The notes: generated by a model from the sequence alone, not told the origin. Positions 37,156 through 50,243 are shown, numbered from the stretch's first letter. The stretch is DNA of 64,000 nucleotides from Aquatica leii (GCA_035610365.1 CM069432.1:111061529-111125528); one strand, 5' to 3'. Translations and numbers: made by a program.

Positions 37156-39950
37156 TTTTTGCAATGAGAAAAATAGTAGTGGCTGCTAGCGTTTGTTGCT
37201 TACTATGTATGTTGGTAATAACGTTGTTTAGATTTCTTTTAATTAAGTTTTTTTATAGATTGGCTTTTTAATAAAATTTAAAGCTTTCTTCTAGAAATAA
37301 CATTGCTCGAATGTCATTAATTATTAAACAATATAAGCTTGGTATGTTGGATACTATAATTGTTTGTGTCTGCTTACTTAAATAAAAATAATTTGCATAT
37401 ACAGTAAAAGCAGTATTAAAAACCGAACATTTGCTTTTATTTTTAGTTCAATTTTATCAATTAATTTATTAACCATAAATTTTATAATTAATAATATAAA
37501 ACATATTATAATTTACTTAAATTGTATTAATCTTAACATATTTTAATTATTTTCAAAATTATTGATTACTTAGCAATGCTATTTTTTACGTAAATATAAA
37601 GTTATTAAACAAAACTGTGTTATATACATAATTAAATAAAACTATAAAGTTAAAATTTATTAATTTGATTTAAAATTCATCATACCTAGTAAAAAAACAA
37701 TTTTCCAAGTTTTCTGGTTATTTGTATAGCAAACATTTAAAAGCAAAAAAATTACATTAATATTACTATTTTTAAAAATTATAAAGACAATTTCAAAATA
37801 ATACCCTATAAATATCACTTAATTTTTAGATAAAACAAAAAAATACCTAAATTTTATTGTAAAAGTTGTATAATCCGACGGGTTTATAAAACTATTTTTT
37901 TTTTAACACTCAATTGTTAAATTGCATCATTTGCGATTATGCCCAAATTAATTCCTACCTAATAAAACCTTTACAAAGTTATTGTCAAATTTGAGACAAT
38001 GACCGAAGAATGTTGAAGATTCTAGAGACAGATAACAGAAATATATAAAAACGATTCAAAGGTCAGTTTTTCAAAATTAGAAGTATTAAAAATATTGCGG
38101 TTTAAAATAAATAAGTAATAACCGCGTGTATTAAGAAATAAATATAACGGCGTTCAAGCGTAATGTAAAGAAGTATCAATTTTAAATTAACAGAAGTTAT
38201 CCGCGGACATCATTTTTCGAGTGATAGTTATATATAAATTAGTGTGTTTTTCTTAAATATTGTTAGATTTAATTAGTTATGTGTACTTATAACTGTGTAA
38301 ATATTTGTTTATAATTAAATTAGGTTTAAAATTTGTTATTAACTATTAACAGTGACACATTGATTCACAAAAATAAACATTACAACAAAACTTTTAAACA
38401 CCGAAGTGCAACATATTTAATTAACTTTTTGGTTTTGACAATTGGTTTTCTATACGTATAAATAAAACAAATTTGTTAAAATTCCTACATAATTTAGAAA
38501 ATGTAAATACGTGTTTATTACATTTCCAATATAAGTAGATCAAGTTAAAAGACATGCCTTTCTACTAGTTGATGAAAGACGGAACATTAAGTAGTAAGAT
38601 CAAATCAACAAGTTAAATTATTAATAAACATAAGTCGAAGACAGTATTAATGTAATTTTATCATATCCGAACATTCTCTAAAGCTGATTACCAAAACCTT
38701 TGACTTAGTTAATTAACTCAATCTACATATAATAGGTACATGTTTACATAATTTTAAAAACATAGAACACATAGAAGGTGTGAAACCTTCTATGTTTAGA
38801 TGCAAAATCATTTTTGTCTACGATTGATACTTTTTTAAATGCAGTTATTTCTTAAACATTTTTATATTTACATTATACACAATTTTATGTACTGATATCT
38901 TAAATAAGCATATTTTACAAAAGATCAAAATTAAACAAAACAAAGAAAAACTAATTTATAATATACTTACTTATTATACAACAAATAAAGTATAATGGTT
39001 TATAAATGTTATAAAAACAATTAAAATAACAAATTTTAGTACATTCAAAAATTAAATTTGTTTAAATTTTTAATTATGTTTAAAAATTGCATTAAATGTA
39101 ATTAAATAGCACATTCACAACAGCTTGGTTTAGATGTAAAATTTTTTTAAAATTTTATTATTAATTTTTTAGTATCATGAAGACACGATTTGGTTTAAAA
39201 TACAGTCTGAGAAAAAGTTGTTTTGTTATAACATACTGATATAGTGTGTGTTTATTTCATACTCGACGCAAAAAGTAGAAAAATTGATCAATGTGATATG
39301 TAATTTAAAAAAAATATAAACCTGTTTTAGAAGTTGACATCTAACGTCAGAAAATTGACATTTTCTTATCAACATGTAAGTTTGTTTTGCTAATAGGACA
39401 AACAAGAATATAGAGTTGTATAAAAAAATAATGTGCAGTTTGAGTCTAAAAAAACCCTGTCGCTATCAAAAAATTGTCGCGTTTATTAATTATCTTTGTT
39501 AAATGACAATAATTTAGCTTCTCCTTTTTGTCAAATACGCTGTAGTTTTAAAAAGATTTAGTAATGTAACTATGTTGTTTGATTGTTTCTGTTTTATTAA
39601 AAAAATATTTTTTAACAAGTTAAACGAAAAAATCTAAGAAAAAATGCTAAATATATTATAATATGATGATTGTTTAATTTTTCAATATAAACTCCAATAA
39701 TCGAAATTAACAATGACGTTAATATAAGTCGATAAATCCAAATATTTGAATTAGTCAAAAATCTTTTACCGCCGAGTCATTTTTTAGGTCCCAATTTATC
39801 AATTTTGGTCATTGCAATTGTAGACTTGTGGGCAGATGTGTTACTCTCATAGAAATTTTCTTTTTTGCCAAATGCGACCGCTTCTCTTTGACTTTGTCAC
39901 AAAGTGCTTGCAACAAATTGGCAGAATACTCGTTGTTTATAGTATTTTAT
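37156..39950. other. AT-rich non-coding stretch
   Basis: No recognised domain. A small hairpin (ACATAGAAGGT and its exact complement, about 38769-38795) is present. Confidence 0.5.
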
Positions 39951-40345
39951 TGTTACGACCGCACCGGGGAATGCGGAGAGGCCAGCAAAACCCTCAATTT
40001 ACACGGCCGCAGTGCCGTGCAATCTATTGCAAATACTAAAGTTATTCTTAGTTTTTAGTTTTTGCACCCAGGATTTCCGTTACACAATAGACGCAGTATC
40101 CTGTACCCCCCTTTAGCGAGTTTTACGACTAATTTTCTTAATAAGAAGTTGGCAGTTTCCTGGCTACTTCAGCATCTCAATTTTAATTCTTAGTTTAGTG
40201 GAGTTTTAGTTTAGTTATAGAGCGTAGCAGTGTGTATCAAGACGGAAATAGACCGCTTCAGCACCCATCTTCCCTTGTATTAAAGGACTTTAAAATCAAC
40301 CTTCAATCTGTGCTTAAATTAATTTGTAAGACCCCGAGAGACTGA
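39951..40345 (+). mobile_element. LTR-like segment (solo LTR candidate)
   Basis: It starts TGTTACGACCGCACCGGGG, a Gypsy-style TG beginning, and is far richer in G+C than its flanks. An ATTAAA-type polyadenylation-like word (40278-40283) is followed about 30 bases on by a T-rich U5-like stretch. No second LTR, PBS or pol is seen nearby, and the 3' end could not be fixed because no target duplication was identified. A solo LTR is the best reading. Confidence 0.35.
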
Positions 40346-41131
40346 CACTTGTATGTAGATAGAACACCGGATAGCAAAGGTTTTCGGCAAGTCTCTTTAT
40401 TTCTCTTAGATACTCGTTTTGCCACTTTTGACGAGTCACTGTCGCAGTCTCCTCCATCGTACAAAATAGATTCCTCTGTTACCTTGGAAAGTTTGTGTTT
40501 TCAATCTTATCTAACTCAACAGCAGTTTTTAACGTCTACTACGGGAATTATTAATTATGCTCGTAGGAGCATGTTTAAATTTGGTATTTTTTTTAGCATT
40601 GGAAGCAAAACTGTCTCCAGTGCTTTCAACAATAGTTTTTTCTTTTATAAACTTTTGCTATCCGCACTTTTTTTGCTAAAGTACATAAAACAGTTGTGTA
40701 AGACACAAGATTTTCTCTATTACGGCAACAACAACCCAAACAAATCTGTTTTTTTTTGTTTTTTAGTAAAATTTATAACATTGTGCCTTTAGCGAATTAC
40801 CTTAATACATTTTTTTGCGTAGTTAACAATTTTACTTAGTCGAATTTCCATTTTAAATAGCCCTATGTTCAAAAAATAGAATTGTGTCGTGTTACCAACT
40901 TTACAATTTGTTCAAAATTACTGTTTGCTTTATAATAAAAACTCTCACAATTTGTTATAATTGCAACAAAAGACAAAAATACAAACACTAATACAAACAA
41001 CGACAATTTTGCGCTACAACATGGCAATAAACTATACAAAACAAAAAAAATGCTGTTCATTCTTTAAATTATTATCTTTGTATTATAAATCATTTTTAAT
41101 AAAATAAAATAATACAAATAGCATTTTTTGT
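40346..41131. other. Unassigned stretch next to the odorant-binding protein gene
   Basis: A 147-codon plus frame (40349-40792) shows no recognised domain. Its second half is low-complexity and hydrophobic. A minus-strand frame (40869-41060, 63 codons) contains a strongly hydrophobic segment like a signal or membrane helix (LSLFVLVFVFLSFVAII). It lies downstream of the odorant-binding protein gene on the same strand. It might be the first exon of a neighbouring secreted-protein gene, but no matching second exon was found. Confidence 0.3.
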
Positions 41132-41577
41132 TTAATTATACATTTTAAATACATTTTCAGATAAACACTTAAATGCGTTATACGCATAATCACATAAATC
41201 AGTTTTGTTTCCGTCTATACAAGCATCAACTATTTTCGATTTTTGTTCATCATTTAGTTTTACTTTAAGTTTTTGTTCTATATTTTTTACAATTAACGTT
41301 CCATTATCTGTCATTTCATTGTTTTTTATTACAGCACATTTAATAAAACATTTTAGTTTACGATCATCCACAAATTTACCTTCTTTTAATTTTTGCAAAT
41401 GTTCAATATTGGGATTTTCTTCGCGTATGCATTCTTTAATTACAGAATGATGAGAATTGTTAAACTAAAATTATAACGTTTTCATTTATAGGAAAAAAAA
41501 ATGTTACTTACTTCTGTTTTGTTTTCTAAGGAATACTGCAGTAAAAGAGACATACAAACCAAGTTTAACAATATCAT
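41132..41577 (-). CDS. Odorant-binding protein (two exons)
   Basis: Likely a PBP/GOBP-family protein, a small secreted carrier of hydrophobic odorants or other ligands in insects. Exon 1 is 41512-41577 (22 codons), starting with the hydrophobic signal peptide MILLNLVCMSLLLQYS. A 47 bp intron (41465-41511) has GTAAGT at its start and ATTTTAG at its end, in phase 0. Exon 2 is 41132-41464 (110 codons and stop). The joined protein is 132 residues, with cysteines at 34, 61, 65, 104, 113 and 122. The spacings of 26, 3, 38, 8 and 8 match the classic OBP pattern. An intron just after the signal peptide is also usual in this family. No frame break is seen. Subfamily and expression cannot be judged here. 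Confidence 0.9.
41465..41511 (-). other. 47 bp intron of the odorant-binding protein gene
   Basis: On the minus strand the donor is GTAAGTAAC and the acceptor TTATAATTTTAG. The splice joins GAA to TTT in phase 0. The length is near the lower limit for insect introns. Confidence 0.8.
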
Positions 41578-42104
41578 GATTGTATCGTCAGCAACAGTGG
41601 TTAGTACCGTACGGTTAGTTAATTTTAGTATTTTTAATTACATTAATCTATTTGATAATGCGTTACACATATTTGCAACCAGCAAAAATTTTCAACAGAA
41701 TTCTTTACACCTAATAATTATTCTAAAAACCTTGAATGCATAATTTAACGTTACCTTCACATGTATTGTTACTGATGTGCTTCCTTGACGCTATAATGTT
41801 TCATTGAATATTACATGATGTATGTTATATTTTTTATATTAAAAATGTAAACAATACTATGAATTGCAATTAAACAATGAAATTAATTTGGTATTAATAA
41901 ATTTGAAAATATAGCTTTACAAATTCTGACTTAGTTAAAACATATATTTAAAAACATTACTAGCTATTTTATTAAAATTGCTTTTCTGTAACAACGGCCT
42001 AATTATTTTTGTGTATTATTTTTATTATACAATTAAACTATTATATTTTACTGAAACAATTAAAAAAAATGTTTTTTTAATTTGTTTAAAAATATGTTAT
42101 AAAT
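41578..42104. other. Upstream region of the odorant-binding protein gene
   Basis: The minus strand upstream of the ATG (41577) should hold the promoter. No clear TATA box or initiator could be chosen. The plus frame at 41501-41743 is antisense to exon 1 and is rejected. Confidence 0.4.
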
Positions 42105-42825
42105 ACTCTATTTTGACATAAGAGTAAGCGATTCTTATACTAAAATTTGTGTAAAAATTAGCAAACTCTTACACGAATATTAGTAATGTTTTTACGAAGT
42201 TGGTATCTCTACATTGTATTAATTATTTACTTATAAAGGTATAAAGAGATCATTGCAGATGAGATTTTAGATTAACATACATAAATTTCAATGTGTCAAA
42301 GTTAAAGTCATAGAATAAGTTTCAATCACTACCCTTGCGTAAGCTCGCCGCTGTGCGGCTTATGTATGAAATCTAGTCTCGTGATTGAAGCGCGTTCATT
42401 TTGTAATTTGTGTTTTAATATACTATTCTTGATTTCGACATAAAGATTTGCATACTCAAATTTTAGCAATGTTAGTTTTTTCAAAGTCGGTATCTCTGCA
42501 TTGTAAGTTAGATGCTAATATAAAATAAAAACGTCTTATTAATCCAAACTTACTTACTTGTAAAGGTATATGGAGATGATTTTATATAAGATTTTATGTT
42601 AACATACATAAATTTCAGTATGTCAATGTGTAAGTGTTACCAATCAAATGAAATATTATTAAAATTTCCCTATGTTGTTTGAAAATTAAAGTAATAGGAA
42701 AAATACTAAAACTTAGTCAATACAGAGAAAATATTATAAAACACACGTCATAGAATACGTTTTAATGACTCGGTTTTGTGATTGAAGCGCAATCATTCTG
42801 TAACTTGTGTTTTAATTTTGGAAAT
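42105..42825. repeat. Diverged tandem duplication
   Basis: Two units, about 42105-42425 and 42430-42825, share blocks in the same order: GGTATCTCT followed by a CATTGTA word (42200; 42490), AACATACATAAATTTCA (42274; 42601), GTCATAGAATA (42307; 42748), and GTGATTGAAGCGC followed by TTGTGTTTTAAT (42382; 42779). Unit 1 has an extra GC-rich hairpin, GCCGCTGTGCGGC, at 42349-42361. Unit 2 has an insertion of about 80 bases. No coding content was recognised. Confidence 0.7.
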
Positions 42826-42830
42826 TTTTA

Positions 42831-45800
42831 TTACCAAGAAATGGCGCTGTTTACCCTCTGTGGCATCTGTGTAAACTAAAAGGTACAGTAATGTTTACGG
42901 TTGTTTACAAGTGCGTGCATTGCATATAAAGTTTTTAAATGGCTTTTTTAAATTACGGTATTAAAATAACTTGCTTAAATTTCTTATTTAATAGTCGACA
43001 AAATTAGCAATTGTAACTGCAGTGTTTATAGTTGTCAAAGCTGTCGGCAAACCAATTCAAACATTAGTTTTTATAACTTGTCTGCATACTGCAGTGCACA
43101 CCATAATCTAACAAACAATTTAACATATATATTTAATAAATCAAATTACTACTTTATTGAAGACGTTTGCACTAATAAATATGTTTAATCGCTATTTTTA
43201 TTTAAAAATATGAATAAATTAAAACAATAATAATCACAATTCAGATGGTGCACCACTAATAAATAGACTACATTTGTATTGTAATTCAAAAAAATATATT
43301 ACTTGTAGATACTTAATAAAAAATATATTAAATTGTGCTAAAATTTGCTAAGATTATCAACTTTTATGCAAAATAATTAATTTGCAAAAAACATGTTCGT
43401 TTACGGGTCACGTATATAAACGCATTAGGATAATTGTATTTTATAGTTTATAAAGTTTCCACCAGAAGGCGTATCTGATCTTAGAAATTATATATCATAA
43501 ACATAAAAAAAATGTAAAAATTAGTTAGGTTGCAGCATTTTATATTGGTCAAATGATATTAGATAAAAATAAACACACAATTTCGCTACTGAACTGATGA
43601 TTAAATCATTTAAAGCGCATAATTTATTACGTGATAAGTATTCGGATCGTTGATGGACCGTTTTATTTAATTACTTTAACAGTTCGGTTTAAAGATAGAA
43701 CCTTTATGTTCTTATCAAATTTTTTAATTGTTATTAAATTTTTTCAGGCTCTAAAGACAATCACTGCGATGTGTAATAAAATTTATCTTACAAAGAATTT
43801 CACACATAATAAAATATTATAGTAAACAAATTATTTTTTTACGGATAGATAAAAGTCTCTAGTTTTTCCAAATAGTTTTTACTTTATCATATTTTTTAAT
43901 TTTTTACATAGTATTACAAAAAAAAATTGTTGTTTACTTATTGTTTTACGATCGTAAGTAAAGGTTTCAGAATCTGGCAAATGATGTCACTGTAATAGGT
44001 TTATTTCAAAATGTTGCTATCACTTGCCTTACAAATATTCAAGTTTATCTTTGCTTTTGTCGTTGTATTTGTTATTATCATGTCGTTGTTATTGTTATTG
44101 TAAATTGAATCTAAACGTGTAATCGTAAGTAAACGTATTTTTATTTTATATAATTATGTCACTACTTTACTAATGTTTCTTGTTGACGTATTTACTTTTT
44201 AAATAAAACTCACGTTTTTGAGATTTACTTATATTTGTTAAATTTTAAGTTTTTAGTTTATTAATTCTATTATTTGACTCAAGATTAACATAAATGTTAT
44301 ATTCATTTAAAAATCAACATTCACGCAACACATGCTAATGTTTATAATTTTTCATTGACAGTTTTTGGATTGTTTTGCAGTTTGATTTTTATGTAAACAA
44401 TTTAAACATATGTTTTTATTTTTTGTATTTTAAACTGTTTTTACTTTAAAATTTAATTTTTTATTTTAAAATTAAAATATTCTATACATTTAGCTTTGTT
44501 TGTTACACACATAGGAGTAAAGTTTATACTAAGTTATTACCATTATACTTTTAAATTAAACATTCACACTTTAAATTAATGTTTAACATTAAAATCCAAA
44601 AACTTGCATTTGTAAATAAAAAACGATATTAGCTCAAATGGTAATATAATAAAACAATAATTACGTAGTTTTAATTTACTTTTTCTAAAGATTTTCTTAA
44701 CAGAAAAGCTTTACAGAATTCATATGTTGGCTGTAAATGTTGCATCAAAAATTAAAACGGCGGGTTTCTATTGATTTACTAGCTGGAATGTACAGCATAT
44801 GTATTTCTTACGGATAAAACTAAACTCTAAATGACAAATTTATTTTTTGTATTTGCAAATCTGTTTTATTTTGTAAGTTACAAGTAATTTTTTTAAATAA
44901 ATTCACTCCAAATTTATAAATTTTAAATTTAAGCATAAATTATAAAAAAAAGTGGTTATTGGCATTTTAATAGATTAAAAAAAATTTTAACTACCATAAA
45001 TTTTCACTACTGTCAATATTTTAAAATTAACTGTCATAAAAAATTGTATTTAATCTTGGAAACAACTATAATCACGCAATTATTGTTTATACACATTAGT
45101 AGTGTTACTAATCTGTCTAAGTTTAGTCACCGTACAATTATTTTTAAATGATAAAGATGTCCACTTAAAATCATATTCAAATGCAAAAACTGTATAGAAA
45201 TTCATGTACCCAACAATATAGGAATAGTGACAAAAATAGAAAACAATGTATTAAGTATTGCACTAACAAACATTAATACAATTTGTCTAACATTAGAGAA
45301 TATCGTTAACGTAATGACAAATCGAAGTTAAAAAATATTACAAAAATATTAAATTAGAGGTTTATAGAGGGTACGGATAGTAAGAAAAGCATTGGTAATT
45401 TTATAGTTAAGAAAGCAATTGTAATAAAAATGCACGTTGGAATGAAACAATATTGGATAAGTTCTCTAATAACATAACTTTATCTATTAAAAAAAATTGT
45501 TAAAAGTTATGAATAGTTATGGCCGGTTTTCCAAATTTAAATTAAGCTACAGAATAGCGTTATTCCAAACAGAGAAAATCTATTTTTGTAAATTATCTTT
45601 AACTTAGAAATAATTTATACCACAAATTAAATTCCTCTGTTACTTACTTCCACATTGTATTTTTTTCCATTCTATTAGTTTTTTTTTATATTTAAGAAAC
45701 ATGATTAAACTTATCACGCTTATATTTTGACATAATTCAGATTATAATACAATCTTCTATACTTATTATTGTCTGATACTCGTCTACTATATTTAACAAA

Positions 45801-47599
45801 ATGTTTATTTTAATATTTAATAAACTAGTTTACTATACACGTTTAAAATACTTCATTTTTATATATAACGACCAGTAATTAACTAAACACAAATAAGTTA
45901 CCAGTACCATTATCATTTTTTGATTTAATAAATGTGTAAACTGCATTCAATATCTACATCATTTATAAAAAAAAATTAACAGTTTTTATACGTTACGTTA
46001 AAAATCAAACTGCTAATAGACGAAAGCGCTACAACTACAAATGTTTGCAACTAACACATCAACCATAAAGGTTTTTTTTACAGCACTGTATTTAAACTTC
46101 TAATTCACAGTAACCTAAAAAATTAATTTGTTTATCTCACACTTAAATATTTATTGTTTATAAAGATATTACGTACCTATTAAATTTTGTACTTGTTAAA
46201 TTTGGGCAAAATTCATTTTACCTAATAAATACGTACAATTTTTAGTATTACACAGGAATACTGCTATTGCTACAGTTTTTTTAAGTATGAAAAATAGCAA
46301 AATTTAATTGTTATAACGATAAATATATTTTATTTAAATTTTTTATGATGTCAGTTATATTAAATTGATATTTTACGGTTTTATTGTTTATGAAGATGTT
46401 ATTTATATGTAAATATTAAAACTTTATATAAAACTTAATTATAAAATAAAAAAAAGTACGGTAAATATTATATGAAATTTAAATTAAAACAAGAAAACAA
46501 GGTTTTTGAGCTTTTTTTGTTTTTATTTTAATTAAATGCATTTATATGTACTCTAAGAAAAATTACATGAAAATATATCAAATACGAAATTCAAAAAGGC
46601 AGTTTTAATTTACATAACGTTTAAACACAAAGAAAATTGTGTTATGTAATCTTGTTGTTGTCTAGCCGTTAATACAGAAAACAACAGTATCTTCATAAAT
46701 TATAGTTTGTGTATAAAAATAAATGATTTTCTTGCCACTCAATTAACACAAACCTGTAATCTATATGTTTCAAATATATTTTTTGTACTCATATACTGTT
46801 CGATGCCATTTACCGCCTTCTACGCATAATTAGAAACATCTGCATCCGGAATGATATTTATTTCCCGCATCCAAAACGTCAAACAGCGCGCGGGAAAATT
46901 GAAAAAAACACTAGCATTTCTACAGTATTAATTTAAAAACTATATTCAAAATAAGAAAATATATTTTCTTGGAGTGTACTTTCCGCAAAAATACTAAGAT
47001 AAAGTGGCGAAATTGTAATAATATTTGATTTTTTAAATAATAAGGTTAGTGCATTTGATAAATGAAGTTGGCAACACCAATTAATTATGGGTGATAAACA
47101 TGTTTTGTGTGATAACTGAAGATATCAAATTTGCTACAACATAATCAGAAAATGTAAGTATTTAAATAAATGTAATAATATTAGACGATTGTTTTTATTT
47201 TCGTAGGTATTGAAATACAATAACCAAACATTGGCGGAGGAATTTTTTTACTATAAATCGAATGAGAATTTTAACATTTGTATCTAGCTACTCTGATTGC
47301 AGCTGTTCTCATCTGTTGACTTACTCCGTAATTTTTATTTAAATCTATTACAAGTTAAGAACAAAGAAACGGAATGTATAATAATCTGTAACAAAACAAC
47401 AAGGACTAGAGTAATTATAATTACATACAATGGAACAATTATTTCACGGATGATTGCTTGAATTACGAATGTTAACTTTTATACTGTTTATATTTAAAGT
47501 TCCGCTATTGAATATTTTGAATAATTCGAAATATTGACGTCGTGTAAAATTAAGCACGCTTTTAACATCGAATACGTAAACCACAACACTTTTTATTAG
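42831..47599. other. AT-rich non-coding stretch
   Basis: No recognised domain. A GC-richer spot at 46845-46900 includes CAGCGCGCGGGAAAATTG, which could be a promoter-like or repeat scrap. No open frame of interest was found. Confidence 0.5.
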
Positions 47600-47999
47600 G
47601 ATACGTTTGAAAATATGCTTATAAAACAATATTTTGATACCTTCTGTGAGAAAAATATTACCACAAGAGGAGCTGGAAATTATTCAAGTAGTTCAGGATA
47701 ATTCTCCTATTCATACAGCACGAATTGTTAGGGACTGGATTGAAGATCAAAACGAAGTTGAAATAATTGAATGGCCAGCGAGATCACCAGATTTGAACCC
47801 AATTGAAAATATGTGAGGTGCAATGATCAGAAACTGAGGTAGTGATATTCAATTTAGAACACCTTAAAATGTTATCCAACATTCACAATTAGTTTGGGAA
47901 CGTTTTCGGGGATCACAGCTGTGTGAAAATTTAGTAAACTCTATGCAGTTTAGATTAGAAGCATGCATACGAAATAATGGTTATTACACAAAGTATTAA
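47600..47999 (+). pseudogene. Tc1/mariner transposase, C-terminal fragment
   Basis: The plus strand reads VVQDNSPIHTARIVRDWIED (47687-47746, second catalytic aspartate in QDNSP), then EWPARSPDLNPIENM (third catalytic acidic position region, 47771-47815), a TGA replacing the tryptophan codon after IENM, and the C-terminal tail with WERFRG, LVNSMQFRLEACIRNNGYYT and KY-stop (about 47999). The N-terminal half is not recognised upstream of about 47600. The order of motifs identifies the superfamily. Stops at 47814, 47838 and 47865 make it non-functional. Confidence 0.85.
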
Positions 48000-48479
48000 T
48001 TATTTCTATACAACTTTTGTATTGTTATTGTTTTTTATATGATATGTTTTTTTATTTAATTATATTATTAAAATAAACTACAGCATGAACTGTAATTATA
48101 AACGTATGCTTATTTATTAAAATTTTATTAACGCAAAAGTAAGTAATACTTAAATAATTATTATTAAAATAAAAATAATATTAATGAACACGAAAATGTA
48201 ATTATGATACTCATTAATAAGTGAAGTATTTAACCGCTTAAACAAAAAAAAAGAACGTGACTATGTAAACAAAAATTTAAATAAATTACATTATATTGGC
48301 ACAAACATTTATTCTTACACCGGGAAATTCTGTTTGATAGTTTTTCAAATTTGTTTTTTTGTTTTATTCTAATAAGTTCTTTGTCTTTTTCTGTTCTAAA
48401 TAGAGATAACTTTTGCAACGTGTCCCAAAGAAGTAGATGTATTTTGTTACTTAAATGAAGGTGAAGTTTAATAATTACC
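48000..48479 (-). other. AT-rich gap with possible inverted Penelope 5' fragment
   Basis: Mostly AT-rich. On the minus strand (48330-48420) the frame includes FRTEKDKELIRIKQKNKFEK, which resembles the charged region upstream of RT in Penelope-like proteins. The strand is opposite to the element that follows. A head-to-head fragment is possible but weakly supported. Confidence 0.3.
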
Positions 48480-50215
48480 AAATAAAAACTTGACGAAGAA
48501 TGAACATATAGCACTTAAAGAATTAAAAAGTAATAATGACATTATTGTTTTACCAGCAGATAAAGGAAATACAACTGTAATATTAAACAGAACAGATTAT
48601 CACAATCAAATAAAGTCACTACTAAACGATGCAGTTTATATTCCAATAGTTACAGATCCTACAACATATCTAGAGAAACCTACAAAAGCATTAATACAAA
48701 CTACGTCTTTAGATAAAGAAACCCAACTTAAAATTATTCCTAGAGAAAAATCTTAAAAATTTCCAAAGTTTTATGGTTAACCTAAAATACATAAAGCAGA
48801 TATACCATTACAATCTATATTAAGCTCTATCGGTTCTCCAATACAACCACTGGCAAGATTCTTAGCAAAAATTCTTCAACCATACGCCGAAAAAGCATCA
48901 TCGTATGTACGTAATTCTGAACATTTTATAAATATTTTACAACAACAATGAATAGTAGAAAACGATTTGTTAGTAAATTTTGATATATTATCATTATTTA
49001 TAAATATTCCTGTAGATGAAGCTGTTACAATTATTAAGCACAAACACAATCCTCCAAAGTATGTAATAGATTTAATTAAACATTGTTTGAATTATACGTA
49101 CTTTATCTACAACGGTACAAGATATAAACAAGTTAAAGGAGTACCGATGGGTTCACCATTGCTAAAACCAAAATTATGGTTACGATACGTTGATGACACT
49201 TTTGTTATATGGCCTTATGGTATAGATGAACTTTATGAATTTTTGGAACACTTAAATATTCAAAACAAAGCTATATCGTTTACAATGGAAATTGAAGAAA
49301 ACCAACAGTTGCCTTTTTTAGACATACGTGTGAAAAAGAAAAACAATCACATACAGTTTTTAGAAAAACAACTAATGCAAACAGATACCTTAATGCTAAA
49401 TCGCATCACCATGCTGCTCAACTATCATCCGTAGTTAACACACTAGTAACAAGATCTAAACGTTTAACTGATAAAGGACATTACAATATAAAAATGAATT
49501 ATTTAAAGGAAGTTTTAATAGATAATGGATATTCAAACAAAATTATAATAAAAGCTGTAAAGAAACAAATAATTTCGACAAACCAGTTATCCCAACAAGA
49601 GTTTTTACTAACAAAAGTATATCTATCTTACATTAAAAACATAACTGATAAAATTAGCAGAATACTATTACAATATAACATTAAAACTGTATTTACTACC
49701 CATAGGAAAATCAGCTCTATGTTACAATCTTCGAAAGAATATATAGCAATAGAAGCACAAGGAGTATATGAAATTCCATGCGGTATGTGCAATAAGACTT
49801 ATGTTGGTCAAACAAATAGACGAATCGCAGCAAGGGTAGAGGAACATAAACTAGCAGTTAGACCAGAACTTCCCTTCTCTTCTCTAGCCCAACATGTTAA
49901 ACAGGACATTCAATTAACTTTAACAACTCTAAAGTTCTAGTAAATGTTGAACATTTTTGGTCTAGTGTAGCAAGAGAAGCAATTGAAATAGAAAATCGAC
50001 CATCTAGTTTAAACAAAGAGATGATAGTGTAACATTGCCCAAAATATGGAAAACGGTATTGTCATATATCAAAACAAAAGTAGGAGTAAGTTCATCAACT
50101 GCAATTAATAACCGTCAACCTACAACATCAAACGAAATTACAAGTCAAGTACGATATCGTCCGGTGACAAGAACTCAAACAAAATCAGACATTGACAAAT
50201 TAATTTAATTGTAAC
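48480..50215 (+). pseudogene. Penelope-like retroelement (RT and GIY-YIG endonuclease)
   Basis: Penelope-like elements code for a telomerase-related reverse transcriptase joined to a GIY-YIG nuclease. RT blocks are seen in order: IIVLPADKGNTTVILNR (48541), the palm block DILSLFINIPVDEA (48982-49023), KQVKGVPMGSPL (49129), YVDD active site (49186-49197), FTMEIEENQQLPFLDIRV (about 49279). The nuclease part begins GVYEIPCGMCNKTYVGQT near 49761 and continues to about 49990 (AREAIEIENRPS, reached after a frameshift near 49900). Between GSPL and LKPKLWLRYVDD roughly 20 usual residues are missing. Stops near 48755, 48780 and 48951 and frame changes near 49395 make the copy defective. Confidence 0.92.
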
Positions 50216-50243
50216 GTTTTAATTTAATTTTGTGTTACTTTTA

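Noticed and set aside
41501..41743. 80-codon plus-strand frame
   Set aside because: Antisense to exon 1 and the intron of the odorant-binding protein gene.
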